Source of the DNA: Actinomadura nitritigenes
Lineage (GTDB): Bacteria; Actinomycetota; Actinomycetes; Streptosporangiales; Streptosporangiaceae
NCBI RefSeq assembly: GCF_017573545.1
Contig: NZ_JAGEOK010000029.1
Coordinates: 1-64,000 of the forward strand
Length of the DNA stretch: 64,000 nt
Direction: 5' to 3'
This document shows positions 16,349 through 24,699 of the stretch, one piece after another (position 1 is the stretch's first letter; every line of letters starts with the position of its first letter). The notes beneath the pieces are model-generated. The model had not been told where the DNA came from. It did no database searches and saw only the letters and a program-made list of their open reading frames with translations. Position numbers and translations under genes: made by a program.

Positions 16349-16576
16349 TCAGCGGGAGGTCGCTCCGCCGCGGAGGCGCTCGGCGGTGGCGACCCGCTCG
16401 GCGAGGCGGGTCTGGGCGTCGCACAGCAGCCACAGCTCGCCCTCGTCGAGCGCGGAGATCTCCTCCAGGCAGCCGTTGAGCAGCTGGTAGTCCGACAATG
16501 GGGTGACCCGGGTGGCCTTCAGCCCCCGCTCCGAACGTTCGCCGTGCCAGCCGGGCATGCAGGTGATCAGCGACAT
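16349..16576 (-). CDS. Unrecognised 75-residue protein divergent from gntR
   Basis: This small acidic-to-neutral protein starts at an ATG with AGGAG nine bases upstream. It contains LSDYQLLNGCLEEISALDEG and a helical C-terminus (DAQTRLAERVATAERLRG). No family is recognised. It is divergent from the GntR gene, and a 30-bp near-perfect dyad lies 18 bp upstream of its start, so it is very likely a target of that regulator. Codon use and ribosome site support it as a real gene. Confidence 0.65.
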   Translation of the reverse strand: MSLITCMPGWHGERSERGLKATRVTPLSDYQLLNGCLEEISALDEGELWLLCDAQTRLAERVATAERLRGGATSR

Positions 16577-16593
16577 CGACGCGGACTCCTTGG

Positions 16594-16623
16594 TCGGCCT
16601 ATGGTAGGTCTACCCTAGGCCGA
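16594..16623. promoter_or_regulatory. 30-bp dyad, candidate GntR operator
   Basis: Arms TCGGCCTATGGTAG (16594-16607) and CTACCCTAGGCCGA (16610-16623) pair at 13 of 14 positions around a GT centre; the inner GGTAGGTCTACC is a fully symmetrical core apart from the central two bases. It lies between the divergent 75-residue gene and gntR, and TATGGT/TAGGGT hexamers inside it could be -10 elements. Confidence 0.7.
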
Positions 16624-16697
16624 CGCCACCGGCCCCGCGCCGAGTTCGGCAGAATGCCGCGGGAGGCCTCCCGGCAGGCAGCAGAGAAGGATCCGGT

Positions 16698-17447
16698 ATG
16701 CCGCGTCCCCCCACCAAGGCCCAGGCGATCACCAGCGCGCTGGCCGCCCGCATCGTCGAGGGCGAGCTGGAACCCGGCGCCTGGCTGCCGTCCGAGCGCG
16801 ACCTCGCCCGCGCGTTCGGCGCCGACCGCTCCACCGTCCGGCGCGCGCTGCGGATGCTCGCCGAGCAGGGCCTGGTCGAGGCCCGTCAGGGCACCGGCGT
16901 GCGGGTCCGGACGGCCCGGCCGGTGCGGCGCGCCGCGTCCGACATCACCCGGCAGGTCGGCGCGTGGCGCGGCTTCCACGTGTCCGCGCAGCGGGACGGC
17001 CGCCGCCCGTTCACCCGCACCACGGTCGCGGAGGTCGAGGCGGGCGAACGGATCGCGCGGCACCTGGACGTCCCGCCGGGGACGCGGGTGCTGGAACGCG
17101 CGCGCGTCCAGGGCGTCGAGGGCGAGCCGCCCGTGCAGACCGCCACCACCTGGGTGATCCTCGACATCGTCGACGAGATCCCGAGGCTGCGCGAGGTCGA
17201 CACCGGGCCGGGCGGGATCTACTCGCGGCTCGAGGAGGCCGGGCACCGCATCGCCTTCGAGGAGAGCGTCACCTGCCGGCTGCCCCGCGCGGAGGAGCAG
17301 GAGACGCTGCGGATCGGCCCCGAGCAGCCCGTCCTCACGCTGTGGCGGCGCGGCACCGACGAGGACGGCCGCGTCGTCGAGGTCACCCACCGCGTCGTGG
17401 TGGGCGACCGCCACGAGCTCGTGTACCGCTACGGCCCTGGAGCCTGA
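16698..17447 (+). CDS. GntR/HutC family regulator with UTRA domain
   Basis: The 249-residue protein has the winged HTH with GAWLPSERDLARAFGADRST and VRRALRMLAEQGLVEARQGT (about 28-68), then a UTRA-type ligand domain with RIARHLDVPPGTRVLERARV and GPEQPVLTLWRRGTDEDGR. HutC-type proteins repress nearby genes until bound by a metabolite. It is one base from the Nudix gene, forming an operon, and probably autoregulates through the 30-bp dyad. Confidence 0.88.
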   Translation: MPRPPTKAQAITSALAARIVEGELEPGAWLPSERDLARAFGADRSTVRRALRMLAEQGLVEARQGTGVRVRTARPVRRAASDITRQVGAWRGFHVSAQRDGRRPFTRTTVAEVEAGERIARHLDVPPGTRVLERARVQGVEGEPPVQTATTWVILDIVDEIPRLREVDTGPGGIYSRLEEAGHRIAFEESVTCRLPRAEEQETLRIGPEQPVLTLWRRGTDEDGRVVEVTHRVVVGDRHELVYRYGPGA

Positions 17448-17448
17448 C

Positions 17449-18003
17449 GTGACAGAGAACGAGGAGCCCGCCGTCCGCCGCGTCGGCTCGCGGGTGGTCT
17501 ACGAGAACCCGTGGATGCTCGTCCGCGAGGACGAGGTCGAGCGGCTCGACGGCTCGCGCGGCATCTACGGCATCATCGACAAACCGGACTTCGCGCTGGT
17601 CATCCCCGTCGAGGGCGACGGGTTCCACATGGTGGAGGAGTTCCGGTACCCGATCGGGAGGCGCACCTGGAGCTTCCCGCAGGGCTCGCTGCCGGACCGG
17701 CGGCGCGCCGAACCCGAGGAGCTGGCCCGCCTCGAACTCGCCCAGGAGACCGGCCTGCGCGCCGGCACCCTCACCCACCTCGGCCACCTGCACTGCTCGC
17801 ACGGGACGAGCGGCCAGGGCTTCGACGTCTTCCTCGCCACCGACCTGAAGGCGGGCGAGGCCGACCGCGAACCCGAGGAGCAGGACATGCGGCAGCGCCT
17901 CGTCCCGCGCGCCGAGTTCGCCGAGATGATCCGCGACGGCCGCATCACCGACGACTCCACGGTGGCCGCCTACACCCTCCTCACCCTCCACGAACACCGC
18001 TGA
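17449..18003 (+). CDS. Nudix-fold protein with altered Nudix box
   Basis: The 184-residue protein starts at GTG directly behind gntR. Its fold resembles ADP-ribose pyrophosphatase-like Nudix hydrolases (VYENPWMLVREDEVERLDG, FHMVEEFRYPIGRRTWSFPQ, then LGHLHCSHGTSGQGFDVFLA). The Nudix helix region reads PEELARLELAQETGL, so the REUXEE core is LELAQE: the Arg and the first of the paired metal-binding Glu are replaced. Either catalysis is weak or absent, or the protein is a binding/sensor relative. Substrate unknown. Confidence 0.8.
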   Translation: MTENEEPAVRRVGSRVVYENPWMLVREDEVERLDGSRGIYGIIDKPDFALVIPVEGDGFHMVEEFRYPIGRRTWSFPQGSLPDRRRAEPEELARLELAQETGLRAGTLTHLGHLHCSHGTSGQGFDVFLATDLKAGEADREPEEQDMRQRLVPRAEFAEMIRDGRITDDSTVAAYTLLTLHEHR

Positions 18004-18055
18004 CTCCCGGCGAGCCGCCGCCATCGCCGGCCGCATGACGGCGGCTCGCCGCAGG

Positions 18056-19108
18056 TCAACGCGGAGGGCCGGGGAGGGCGACGCGGATCCGGCAGCCCCT
18101 GTCCGTGTCGAGGACGGTGATGTCGCCGCCGTGCAGCTCCGTCGCCCAGTGCGCGATGGCGAGACCGAGGCCCGTCCCGCCGCCCGGCGTCCCCGCGCGG
18201 GGGCCGTTCGCCGCGCCGCGCGAGAAGCGCTCGAACACCCGCGCCCGCTCCTCCGGCGGGATGCCCGGCCCCTCATCGGCGACCTCGACGACCAGCGCGC
18301 CGGGCACCGGCCCCGGACGCGCCGTCACCGTCACCGGACGGCCCGCCGGGCCGTGCTTCGCCGCGTTGTCCAGCAGGTTCGCGACGACCTGGTGCAGCCG
18401 GTCCCGGTCGGCGGTCGCGCGCAGGCCCGGCGGGACGTCCGCCTCGAACAGCGCGTCCGGGTGGCCCGCCGCGGCCTCCGCCGCCACGTCGCCGATGAAC
18501 GCCGCCACGTCCAGCTCGTCCAGGTCGAGCGGCGCCGCGCCCGCCTCCACCCGCGACAGGTCCAGCAGCTGCGTGACGAGGCGGCCGAGCCGCTCGGTCT
18601 GGTCGAGCGCCGACTCCAGGACGTCCGGCGTCGCGGGCGTGACGCCGTCCGCGACGTTCTCCAGCACCGCCCGCAGCGCGCTGATCGGCGTCCGCAGCTC
18701 GTGCGACACGTTCGCGACGAACTCGCGGCGCTGCCGGTCCACCTCGGCGAGGTCGGCGGCCATCCGGTTGAACGCCTGCGCCAGCTCGCCGACCTCGTCC
18801 CGGGACGTGGCCCGCACCCGGCGGCTGTAGTCGCCGCGCGCCATCGCGCGCGCCGCCGCCGTCATCTCCCGCAGCGGCGCCGTCATCCCGTGCGCGAGGA
18901 GCTGGATCACCACCAGCGAGATCAGCACCCCGACCGGCATCGTCTGCCGCGCCCGGAACCCCAGCGGGTACCCCCACAGCACGATGAGGACCGCGACGCA
19001 CGCCGTCACCACCACGACGACGCCGAACTTCATCTTGATGGACCGCAGCGGGTCCAGCGGCCGCGGCCACCTCGTCCACAGCCTGTGGAAAACCTTCGCC
19101 TCCATCAT
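18056..19108 (-). CDS. OmpR-type sensor histidine kinase
   Basis: The 350-residue membrane kinase has two helices (about 27-45 and 57-73) with only a very short external loop, a HAMP segment (PLREMTAAARAMARGDYSRR), HisKA with FVANVSHELRTPISALRAVL (phospho-His in SHELRTP) and the ATPase motifs NLLDNAAKHGP, VADEGPGIPPEERARVFERF and GGTGLGLAIA. The short loop suggests sensing within or near the membrane. The ATG at 19108 overlaps the response-regulator stop, so the two are translationally coupled. Confidence 0.9.
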   Translation of the reverse strand: MMEAKVFHRLWTRWPRPLDPLRSIKMKFGVVVVVTACVAVLIVLWGYPLGFRARQTMPVGVLISLVVIQLLAHGMTAPLREMTAAARAMARGDYSRRVRATSRDEVGELAQAFNRMAADLAEVDRQRREFVANVSHELRTPISALRAVLENVADGVTPATPDVLESALDQTERLGRLVTQLLDLSRVEAGAAPLDLDELDVAAFIGDVAAEAAAGHPDALFEADVPPGLRATADRDRLHQVVANLLDNAAKHGPAGRPVTVTARPGPVPGALVVEVADEGPGIPPEERARVFERFSRGAANGPRAGTPGGGTGLGLAIAHWATELHGGDITVLDTDRGCRIRVALPGPPR

Positions 19109-19788
19109 CGCGCGGCCTCCAGGCTGTAGCCGACGCCGTGGACCGTGCGGATGAGCCCCTGCCCGAGCTTGCGGCGCAGCGCCTTCACGTGGCTGTCGAC
19201 GACCCGCGTCCCGGACGCGTCCGCCCAGTCCCACACCTGCTCCAGCAGGACCGCGCGGGTGAGCACCGCGCCCCGGTTCCGGACCAGGCACGCGAGCAGG
19301 TCGAACTCCGTCGGCGTCAGGTGCACCTCGCGGCCGTCCCGCCGCACCCGCCGCGTCCGCGGGTCCACCTCCACCGGCCCGGCGCGCATCGGCCCGTGCC
19401 CCGCCGCGTCCACCCCGGGCCGCTCGACGCGCCGCAGCACCGCCCGGATCCGCGCCACCAGCTCCCGCATGCTGAACGGCTTCGTCACGTAGTCGTCGGC
19501 GCCGACGCCGAGCCCGACCAGCAGGTCCGTCTCGTCGTCACGGGCCGTCAGCATCAGCACCGGCACCGCGCGCTCCGCCTGGACGCGCCGGCACACCTCC
19601 AGGCCGTCGAACCCGGGGAGCATCACGTCCAGCACGACGAGGTGCGGGCCGAACGCGCGGGCCCGCTCCACGGCGGACGGGCCGTCCGCCGCCGTGTCCA
19701 CCGCGAACCCCTCGGCGGCCAGGCGGTCCGCCACAGCCCGCGCGATCGTCGGCTCGTCCTCCACCACCAGAATCCGCGTCTCGCTCAC
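19105..19788 (-). CDS. OmpR family response regulator
   Basis: The 227-residue protein has a receiver domain with RILVVEDEP, phospho-acceptor Asp in HLVVLDVMLPGFDG (about 52) and LTARDDETD, followed by a winged-helix DNA-binding domain (DPRTRRVRRDGREVHLTPTE, then TRVVDSHVKALRRKLG). It starts at GTG and is the first gene of the pair with the kinase. Likely targets are unknown. Upstream DNA contains strong hairpins rather than a clear operator. Confidence 0.92.
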   Translation of the reverse strand: MSETRILVVEDEPTIARAVADRLAAEGFAVDTAADGPSAVERARAFGPHLVVLDVMLPGFDGLEVCRRVQAERAVPVLMLTARDDETDLLVGLGVGADDYVTKPFSMRELVARIRAVLRRVERPGVDAAGHGPMRAGPVEVDPRTRRVRRDGREVHLTPTEFDLLACLVRNRGAVLTRAVLLEQVWDWADASGTRVVDSHVKALRRKLGQGLIRTVHGVGYSLEAAR

Positions 19789-19851
19789 ACGCGCACTCTA
19801 AGCACACCGAACGCGCACACCGTGCCGGACATGTGCAGATTCTGTGTCGAC

Positions 19852-19941
19852 CCAGGGGGGCGACCCCCTGGAACCCCCGTCACGACGGACGGGCTGTTTC
19901 GCGCTCCGCTGGCGCTCCGCGCGAAACAGCCCGTCCGTCGT
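19852..19941. repeat. Stacked hairpins including a 23-bp perfect inverted repeat
   Basis: A first stem CCAGGGGG/CCCCCTGG (19852-19859 with 19864-19871) is followed by a perfect 23-bp inverted repeat, arms 19882-19904 and 19919-19941, with a 14-base loop. The left arm begins ACGACGGACGGGCTG and continues TTTCGCGC. A third, imperfect GC-rich stem follows to about 19990. The block lies downstream of the leftward GCS2 gene and upstream of the leftward response regulator, so it can act as a terminator, but arm length and perfection suggest a REP/MITE-like element. Confidence 0.7.
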
Positions 19942-20042
19942 CGGGCGTGCCCGCTGCGCTCGCTGGCGCTCGCTCCGCGTGCCCGCCCGTGGGGCGGCTG
20001 AGGTTCAGGCGTGCCGGTGCCGGGGGTCCGTCCTGGGGGCGG

Positions 20043-21512
20043 TCACCATTCGTGGACGGGGGCGTTGGTGCGCATGTTCTCGACGTAGCGGCGGGTCATG
20101 AGGCGGAGGGCCTCGTGGCGGGGGGCGGCGGTGGACTCCTCGATGGCGTCGACGGTGGCGATCTGCCAGGCGGCGCCGGTCCGGCCGGTGACGCAGCGGC
20201 GCTCGATGATGCCGAGGAGCCGGTCGCGGCGGGACGGGTCGACGCCCCAGCGGTCGAGGCCCTCGTGGGCGAGGGGGAGCAGGGTGCGGAGGATGAGCTC
20301 GGCGGCGGGGACCTCGCCGACGCCGGGCCAGTAGAGGGTGGCGTCGATGCCGTCGCGGGCGGCGCGGTGCAGGTTCTCCTCGGCGGTGTTGAACGACATC
20401 CGCGACCAGACGGGGCGGTCCTGCTCGGCGAGCATGCGGACGACGCCGTAGTAGAACGCGCCGTTGGCGACGACGTCGGCGACGGACGGTCCGGCGGGCA
20501 GGACGCGGTTCTCGATGCGCAGGTGGGGGCGGCCCTTGACGACGGCGTAGATGGGGCGGTTCCAGCGGTAGATGGTGCCGTTGTGCAGGGTCAGCTCGCC
20601 GAGTTCGGGGATGCCGCCCTCGTCGAGGACGGTGGCCGGGTCCTCGTCGTCGCAGAGCGGGAGCAGCGACGGGAAGTAGCGGGTGTTCTCCTCGAACAGG
20701 TCGAACACGGAGGTGATCCAGCGTTCGCCGAACCAGACGCGGGGCCGGACGCCCTGGGACTTCAGCTCGTCGGGGCGGGTGTCGGTGGCCTGCTCGAACA
20801 GGGTGATGCGGGTCTCGTGCCAGAGGCGGTGCCCGAACAGGAAGGGGGAGTTGGCGGCCATCGCGACCTGCGCGCCGGCGACGGCCTGGGCGGCGTTCCA
20901 GTAGGCGCCGAACTGGTCGGGGCTGACCTGGAGGTGGAACTGGACGCTGGTACAGGCGGCTTCGGGGAGGATCGTGTCGGTGTGCATGCGCAGCGGTTCG
21001 GGGCCGTCGATGGCGATGTGCATCTCCTCGCCGCGCGCGCGGAAGATCTGGTCGTTGAGCATCTTGTAGCGGGCGTTGGCGGAGAGGGTCTCCTCGCCGA
21101 TGTCGCTGCGCCGCAGGGTCGGGAGCACGCCGATCATGACGAGTTCGCCGCCGACCTCGCCGGCCCGGTGCTCGGCGTGCTCCAGGTGGTCGCGGACCTC
21201 GGTCTCCAGTGCGCCGGTCCCCTCTCCGCCGAGTTCCCGCGGCGGGATGTTGATCTCGAGGTTGAACTGGCCCAGCTCGGTGGCCCAGGCCGGGTCGGCG
21301 ATGGCCTTGAGCACGTCGGCGTTGCGCATCAGGGGGTCGCCGAGCTCGTCGATCAGGTTGAGCTCGATCTCCAGGCCGATGTGCGGGCGTTCGAAGTCGA
21401 ACTGGGATTCGCCGAGCATGCGGGCCAGTACGTCCAGGCATCTGCGGACCTTGTCGCGGTAGCGCCGGCGGTCCTCGCCGCTGATGGTGACCGAAGCCAC
21501 GTCCCTGCCCAT
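20043..21512 (-). CDS. GCS2-family carboxylate-amine ligase (glutamate-cysteine-ligase-like)
   Basis: The 489-residue protein matches the glutamate-cysteine ligase type 2 fold, an ATP-dependent enzyme joining an amino group to a glutamate gamma-carboxyl. Hallmarks are RPHIGLEIELNLIDELG (about 43-59), FNLEINIPPRELGG, ARGEEMHIAIDGPEPLRMHT, SVQFHLQVSPDQF and RPHLRIENRVLPAGPSVAD. Mycothiol-producing actinobacteria do not rely on glutathione, so the product may be another gamma-glutamyl compound. The ATG at 21512 has GGGACGG upstream; a longer open frame to 23294 runs antisense to a real kinase gene and is rejected. Confidence 0.85.
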   Translation of the reverse strand: MGRDVASVTISGEDRRRYRDKVRRCLDVLARMLGESQFDFERPHIGLEIELNLIDELGDPLMRNADVLKAIADPAWATELGQFNLEINIPPRELGGEGTGALETEVRDHLEHAEHRAGEVGGELVMIGVLPTLRRSDIGEETLSANARYKMLNDQIFRARGEEMHIAIDGPEPLRMHTDTILPEAACTSVQFHLQVSPDQFGAYWNAAQAVAGAQVAMAANSPFLFGHRLWHETRITLFEQATDTRPDELKSQGVRPRVWFGERWITSVFDLFEENTRYFPSLLPLCDDEDPATVLDEGGIPELGELTLHNGTIYRWNRPIYAVVKGRPHLRIENRVLPAGPSVADVVANGAFYYGVVRMLAEQDRPVWSRMSFNTAEENLHRAARDGIDATLYWPGVGEVPAAELILRTLLPLAHEGLDRWGVDPSRRDRLLGIIERRCVTGRTGAAWQIATVDAIEESTAAPRHEALRLMTRRYVENMRTNAPVHEW

Positions 21513-21662
21513 GTGTCCGTCCCTGTGCTTCGGAGGAACCGTCATAAAACGGGATGTCCCGGCTAGGGGGGTGGAAAACCCTGATGATGATTTCGGCCCA
21601 CGTTTAGTGACTGGCCGGTAACCGGTTCCGGCGACCCGGTATCCCGTGACACTCTGTGACGC

Positions 21663-23036
21663 ATGCGGATGCGCCCCCGGTCGATCAGGGCCAGGGACAC
21701 CGTCGTCGCCGCCGTCATCGCGGCGCTCGTCTGGGGCGTCAGCGCCGTCGGCGTCGACCTCGCCGTCCGCACGATCGTCCGGGACGACCTGCTCCAGCGC
21801 ACCCAGGTGGACGCGCGGCGGGTCAGCGGCGGCGTCCGGGACGGCACGCTGCGCGGCCCGATCCCCGACGCCGGCGGCGGCCGCGTCCTGGTGCAGGTCG
21901 TCGCGCCGGGCGGCCGCGTCCGGGAGGCCACGCCCGCCGCCGCGGGACGCCCGCCGGTCAGCCGGCTCTGGCCGTCCCCGGGCCTGCGGGTGCGGGACTT
22001 CACCGAGTGCCACGGGAACTGGCCGCACCGGCGCTGCCTCGTCGCGGAGGCGATCCGCGCCACCACCGCGCCCGACTCGGTCGTGGTGTACGCGGCCGCG
22101 CCGATGCCCTCCTACCTGGTGAACGGGCTGCTGGAGGGGCTGCTCGCGGCCGGGGTGGCGGCCCTCGCCGGGATCGCCGCCCGGATCACCTGGCGGGTCG
22201 TCGGCCGGACGCTCGGCCCCGTCGAGGCGATCCGCGCCCAGCTCGCCGAGATCAGCGCGACGGATCTGAGCCGCCGGGTGCCCGAGCCGCCCGGCGAGGA
22301 CGAGATCGCGCAGCTCGCCCGCACCGCGAACGCGACCCTCGACCGGCTGGAGGCGGCGGTCGGGCGGCAGCGGCAGTTCGCCTCGGACGCCTCGCACGAG
22401 CTGCGCACCCCGATCGCGGGGCTGCGCGCCAACCTCGAGGACGCCTCGATGCACCCCGAGGACAACGACCTGCCCGCCGTCGTCGAGCAGGCGCTGCACG
22501 ACACCGACCGGCTGGAGTCGATCGTCACCGACCTGCTGCTGCTCGCCCGCATCGGGACGGGCGGGACCGTCGCGCAGGAGCCGATCGACCTGTCCGCGCT
22601 GGCCGGCGCGGAGATCGGCCGCCGCACGTTCCAGGTGAAGATCGAGAAGGAGCTCGCGCACGGCGTGACGGTGCGGGGCGTGCGGATGCAGCTCGTCCGG
22701 CTGCTGGGGAACCTGCTGGACAACGCCGAGCGGTACGCCGACCAGGTCATCGCCGTGGAGGCGGTGCGCGACGGCGACCACGTGCTGCTCACCGTGACCG
22801 ACGACGGCGTCGGCATCGCGGCCGCGGACCGCGAGCGGGTCTTCGAGCGGTTCACCCGGCTGGACACCGCGCGCAGCCGCGGCGCGGGCGGCACGGGGCT
22901 GGGGCTGGCCATCGCCCGGGAGATCGCGGAGGCGCACGGCGGCACGTTGCGCGTCGAGGACGACCCGCGCGGCGCCCGCGGCGCCCGCGGCGCCCGCTTC
23001 GCCCTCCGCCTCCCGCTGGCCTCGCCCGCCGAATGA
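21663..23036 (+). CDS. Orphan sensor histidine kinase
   Basis: The 457-residue kinase has a first membrane helix (TVVAAVIAALVWGVSAVGVD), an external sensor of about 110 residues containing two Cys (TECHGNWPHRRC), a second helix near 155-175, HAMP, HisKA with FASDASHELRTPIAGLRANL, and ATPase motifs NLLDNAERYAD, DDGVGIAAADRERVFERF and GGTGLGLAIA. No response regulator is adjacent, so the partner is elsewhere. Near the end GARGARGAR is encoded by tandem GGCGCCCGC triplets, probably a replication-slippage tract. Confidence 0.88.
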   Translation: MRMRPRSIRARDTVVAAVIAALVWGVSAVGVDLAVRTIVRDDLLQRTQVDARRVSGGVRDGTLRGPIPDAGGGRVLVQVVAPGGRVREATPAAAGRPPVSRLWPSPGLRVRDFTECHGNWPHRRCLVAEAIRATTAPDSVVVYAAAPMPSYLVNGLLEGLLAAGVAALAGIAARITWRVVGRTLGPVEAIRAQLAEISATDLSRRVPEPPGEDEIAQLARTANATLDRLEAAVGRQRQFASDASHELRTPIAGLRANLEDASMHPEDNDLPAVVEQALHDTDRLESIVTDLLLLARIGTGGTVAQEPIDLSALAGAEIGRRTFQVKIEKELAHGVTVRGVRMQLVRLLGNLLDNAERYADQVIAVEAVRDGDHVLLTVTDDGVGIAAADRERVFERFTRLDTARSRGAGGTGLGLAIAREIAEAHGGTLRVEDDPRGARGARGARFALRLPLASPAE

Positions 23037-23063
23037 CCGGGCCCCGGCCGGGCCGTGGAAAGC

Positions 23064-23100
23064 GGAAAGGGCCGTCCACGGGGCGAGGACGGCCCTTTCC
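23064..23100. terminator. Strong bidirectional terminator
   Basis: GGAAAGGGCCGTCC (23064-23077) pairs perfectly with GGACGGCCCTTTCC (23087-23100) across a 9-base loop. The A/T-containing outer stem acts in both directions between the convergent kinase and YceI genes. A second GGGCGCCC/GGGCGCCC stem follows. Confidence 0.8.
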
Positions 23101-23143
23101 GGTGGGCGCCCGTGCGGGGCGGGCGCCCTGGGAGGATGGTTCG

Positions 23144-23692
23144 TCAGGCGCGGACGGCCTGGATCTCCAGCGCGAGGTTGACCTTGTCGCCCAGCAGGGC
23201 GCCCTCGCCCTTCAGCGGGACGTTGAACTCGATGCCCCAGTCCTTGCGGTTGATCGTGGTCTCGGCGGAGAACCCGGCGCGCGTGCCGCCCCACGGGTCC
23301 TCGGCGACACCGTTGAACTCGACCGTCAGGGTGACCGGGCGGGTGACGCCCTTGATCGTGAGGTCGCCGTCCAGGTAGTACTCGCCGCCCTCGGCGCGCA
23401 CGCCCTTGGTGTTGAAGGTCATGGTCGGGTGGTTCTCGACGTCCAGCACGTCCGCGGTGCGCACGTGGGCGTCGCGGTCGGCGTTGCGGGTGTCGAGGGA
23501 GGCCACCTTGATCTCGGCGTGCGCGCTCGAGCCGGCGAGGTCGTCGGCGATCTGCACGGAGCCGGAGAACTCGGTGAACGAGCCGCGCACCTTGGACATC
23601 AGGTGGCGGATGGTGAAGGTGACCTCGGAGTGGACCGGGTCGATGTTCCAGGTGCCGGCGGTCAGGCCCGGGGCGAGGGTGGCGATGCTCAT
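23144..23692 (-). CDS. YceI family lipid-binding-type protein
   Basis: The 182-residue protein shows the YceI lipocalin-like barrel signature: TAGTWNIDPVHSEVTFTIRH, LMSKVRGSFTEFSG, DAHVRTADVLDVENHPTMTF, LTIKGVTRPVTLTVEF and a C-terminal DKVNLALEIQAVRA. YceI proteins bind isoprenoid or other amphiphilic lipids. No signal peptide is seen from the ATG at 23692, so it is probably cytoplasmic. A longer frame starting upstream would read through a paired operator and is not chosen. Confidence 0.9.
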   Translation of the reverse strand: MSIATLAPGLTAGTWNIDPVHSEVTFTIRHLMSKVRGSFTEFSGSVQIADDLAGSSAHAEIKVASLDTRNADRDAHVRTADVLDVENHPTMTFNTKGVRAEGGEYYLDGDLTIKGVTRPVTLTVEFNGVAEDPWGGTRAGFSAETTINRKDWGIEFNVPLKGEGALLGDKVNLALEIQAVRA

Positions 23693-23718
23693 CGGTGACT
23701 CCAGTGGGACGTAGGTGC

Positions 23719-23761
23719 TTGAAACTTCAACGACTAGCCCGGAGGTTAGTTGAAGGCTCAA
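23719..23761. promoter_or_regulatory. Paired TTGAA-N2-YTCAA operators upstream of yceI
   Basis: TTGAAACTTCAA (23719-23730) and TTGAAGGCTCAA (23750-23761) are dyads spaced 31 bp apart, three helical turns. They sit 27-69 bp upstream of the YceI start in locally AT-rich DNA. TTGAA/TTCAA dyads are typical of MarR-type sites; no MarR gene is adjacent, so the regulator is unlinked. Confidence 0.65.
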
Positions 23762-23853
23762 ACACATGTCAACCGCCCCTTGTTCCCGCCGCGCGCGAAC
23801 GGGCGGAACGCCGGTTCGGGACCCCGGGCACCGGGGCGCGGCGGGGCGGGCCC

Positions 23854-24669
23854 CTAGGTGGCAGCGGTCTCCGGGCGGGCGCCGAGGAGCGGGTGGGCGC
23901 TGCCGTCCAGCAGGACGCGGGCGACCTGCGGCGGGTCGTCGGACATGGGGACGTGGCCGCAGCCCTCCAGCCAGACGAACCGGGCGTGCGGGAGGCTGCG
24001 CTGGGCCCGGACGGCCTGGCTGCGCAGCAGCAGGCGGTCCTTGGTGCCCCACGCGATCGTGACCGGGACGTCCGCGCAGGAGCCGGCGAACCGGGTGGCG
24101 CGGCCCGCGCGGAGCGTCGGCTCGAACCCGGCGGCGTCGCGCATGGCGCGGGCATCGCCGGTGAGGGCCTCCAGGTCCATCAGGTCCGGACGGCCGTAGA
24201 TCATGCCGAACATGGCGGCGCGGCGGCGCGGGGAACGGGCCAGCCGGGCCAGGACGGCGTCGGGGACGCGGGCGCCGAGCCGGGACGCGCGCAGCACCGA
24301 GGACGCGTAGCGCAGCTCGGCGGCGTTGAAGAAGCCGGCGGGCGACAGCACCGTGGCGGAGCTGACCAGGCCGCGGTCGGCGGCCTCCAGGGCGAACAGG
24401 CCGCCGAGCGAGTTGCCGGCGATGTGCGGGCGGTCGAGGCCGATGTCGGCGAACGCCTCGGCGAGGACGGAGAGGGCGGAGTCGAGCGTGTAGGGGACGC
24501 CGTCGGGGAGGGGCGGGGACTCGCCGAAGCCGGGCAGGTCGACGGCGATGACGTCGCGTTCCGCGGCGAGCAGGTCCAGGACGGGGGACCAGCCCTGCCG
24601 GCGGTGGCCGATACCGTGCAGGAGGACCAGCGGCGGGCCTTCGCCGCGGCGGTCGAAGACGATGTCCAC
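23854..24669 (-). CDS. Alpha/beta-fold hydrolase
   Basis: The 271-residue enzyme has the standard hydrolase layout: oxyanion HGIGHRRQGW at about 19-28, DLPGFGES, the nucleophile elbow GNSLGG (Ser near 97), acid in IAWGTKDRLL and His in LEGCGHVPMSDDP near 240. A cap region spans about 130-200. It probably hydrolyses an ester or C-C bond of a small molecule. It is downstream of the SigE-like sigma gene but has its own upstream palindrome, so it may be a separate unit. Confidence 0.85.
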   Translation of the reverse strand: MDIVFDRRGEGPPLVLLHGIGHRRQGWSPVLDLLAAERDVIAVDLPGFGESPPLPDGVPYTLDSALSVLAEAFADIGLDRPHIAGNSLGGLFALEAADRGLVSSATVLSPAGFFNAAELRYASSVLRASRLGARVPDAVLARLARSPRRRAAMFGMIYGRPDLMDLEALTGDARAMRDAAGFEPTLRAGRATRFAGSCADVPVTIAWGTKDRLLLRSQAVRAQRSLPHARFVWLEGCGHVPMSDDPPQVARVLLDGSAHPLLGARPETAAT

Positions 24670-24699
24670 GGGCCGAGGGTAGGCCGAAGTTACTCACTG

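Noticed and set aside
21640-21662. A third ECF41-like promoter around GTGACACTCTGTGACG
   Set aside because: TGTCACG/CGTCACA elements occur on the minus strand, but no CGTC lies 16 bases downstream in the needed orientation.
20043-23294. A very long minus-strand open frame spanning more than 1,000 codons through 21512-23294
   Set aside because: Only the part from 21512 down encodes the GCS2 ligase; the upstream part runs antisense to a clear histidine kinase and has the low-complexity composition of GC-bias shadow frames.
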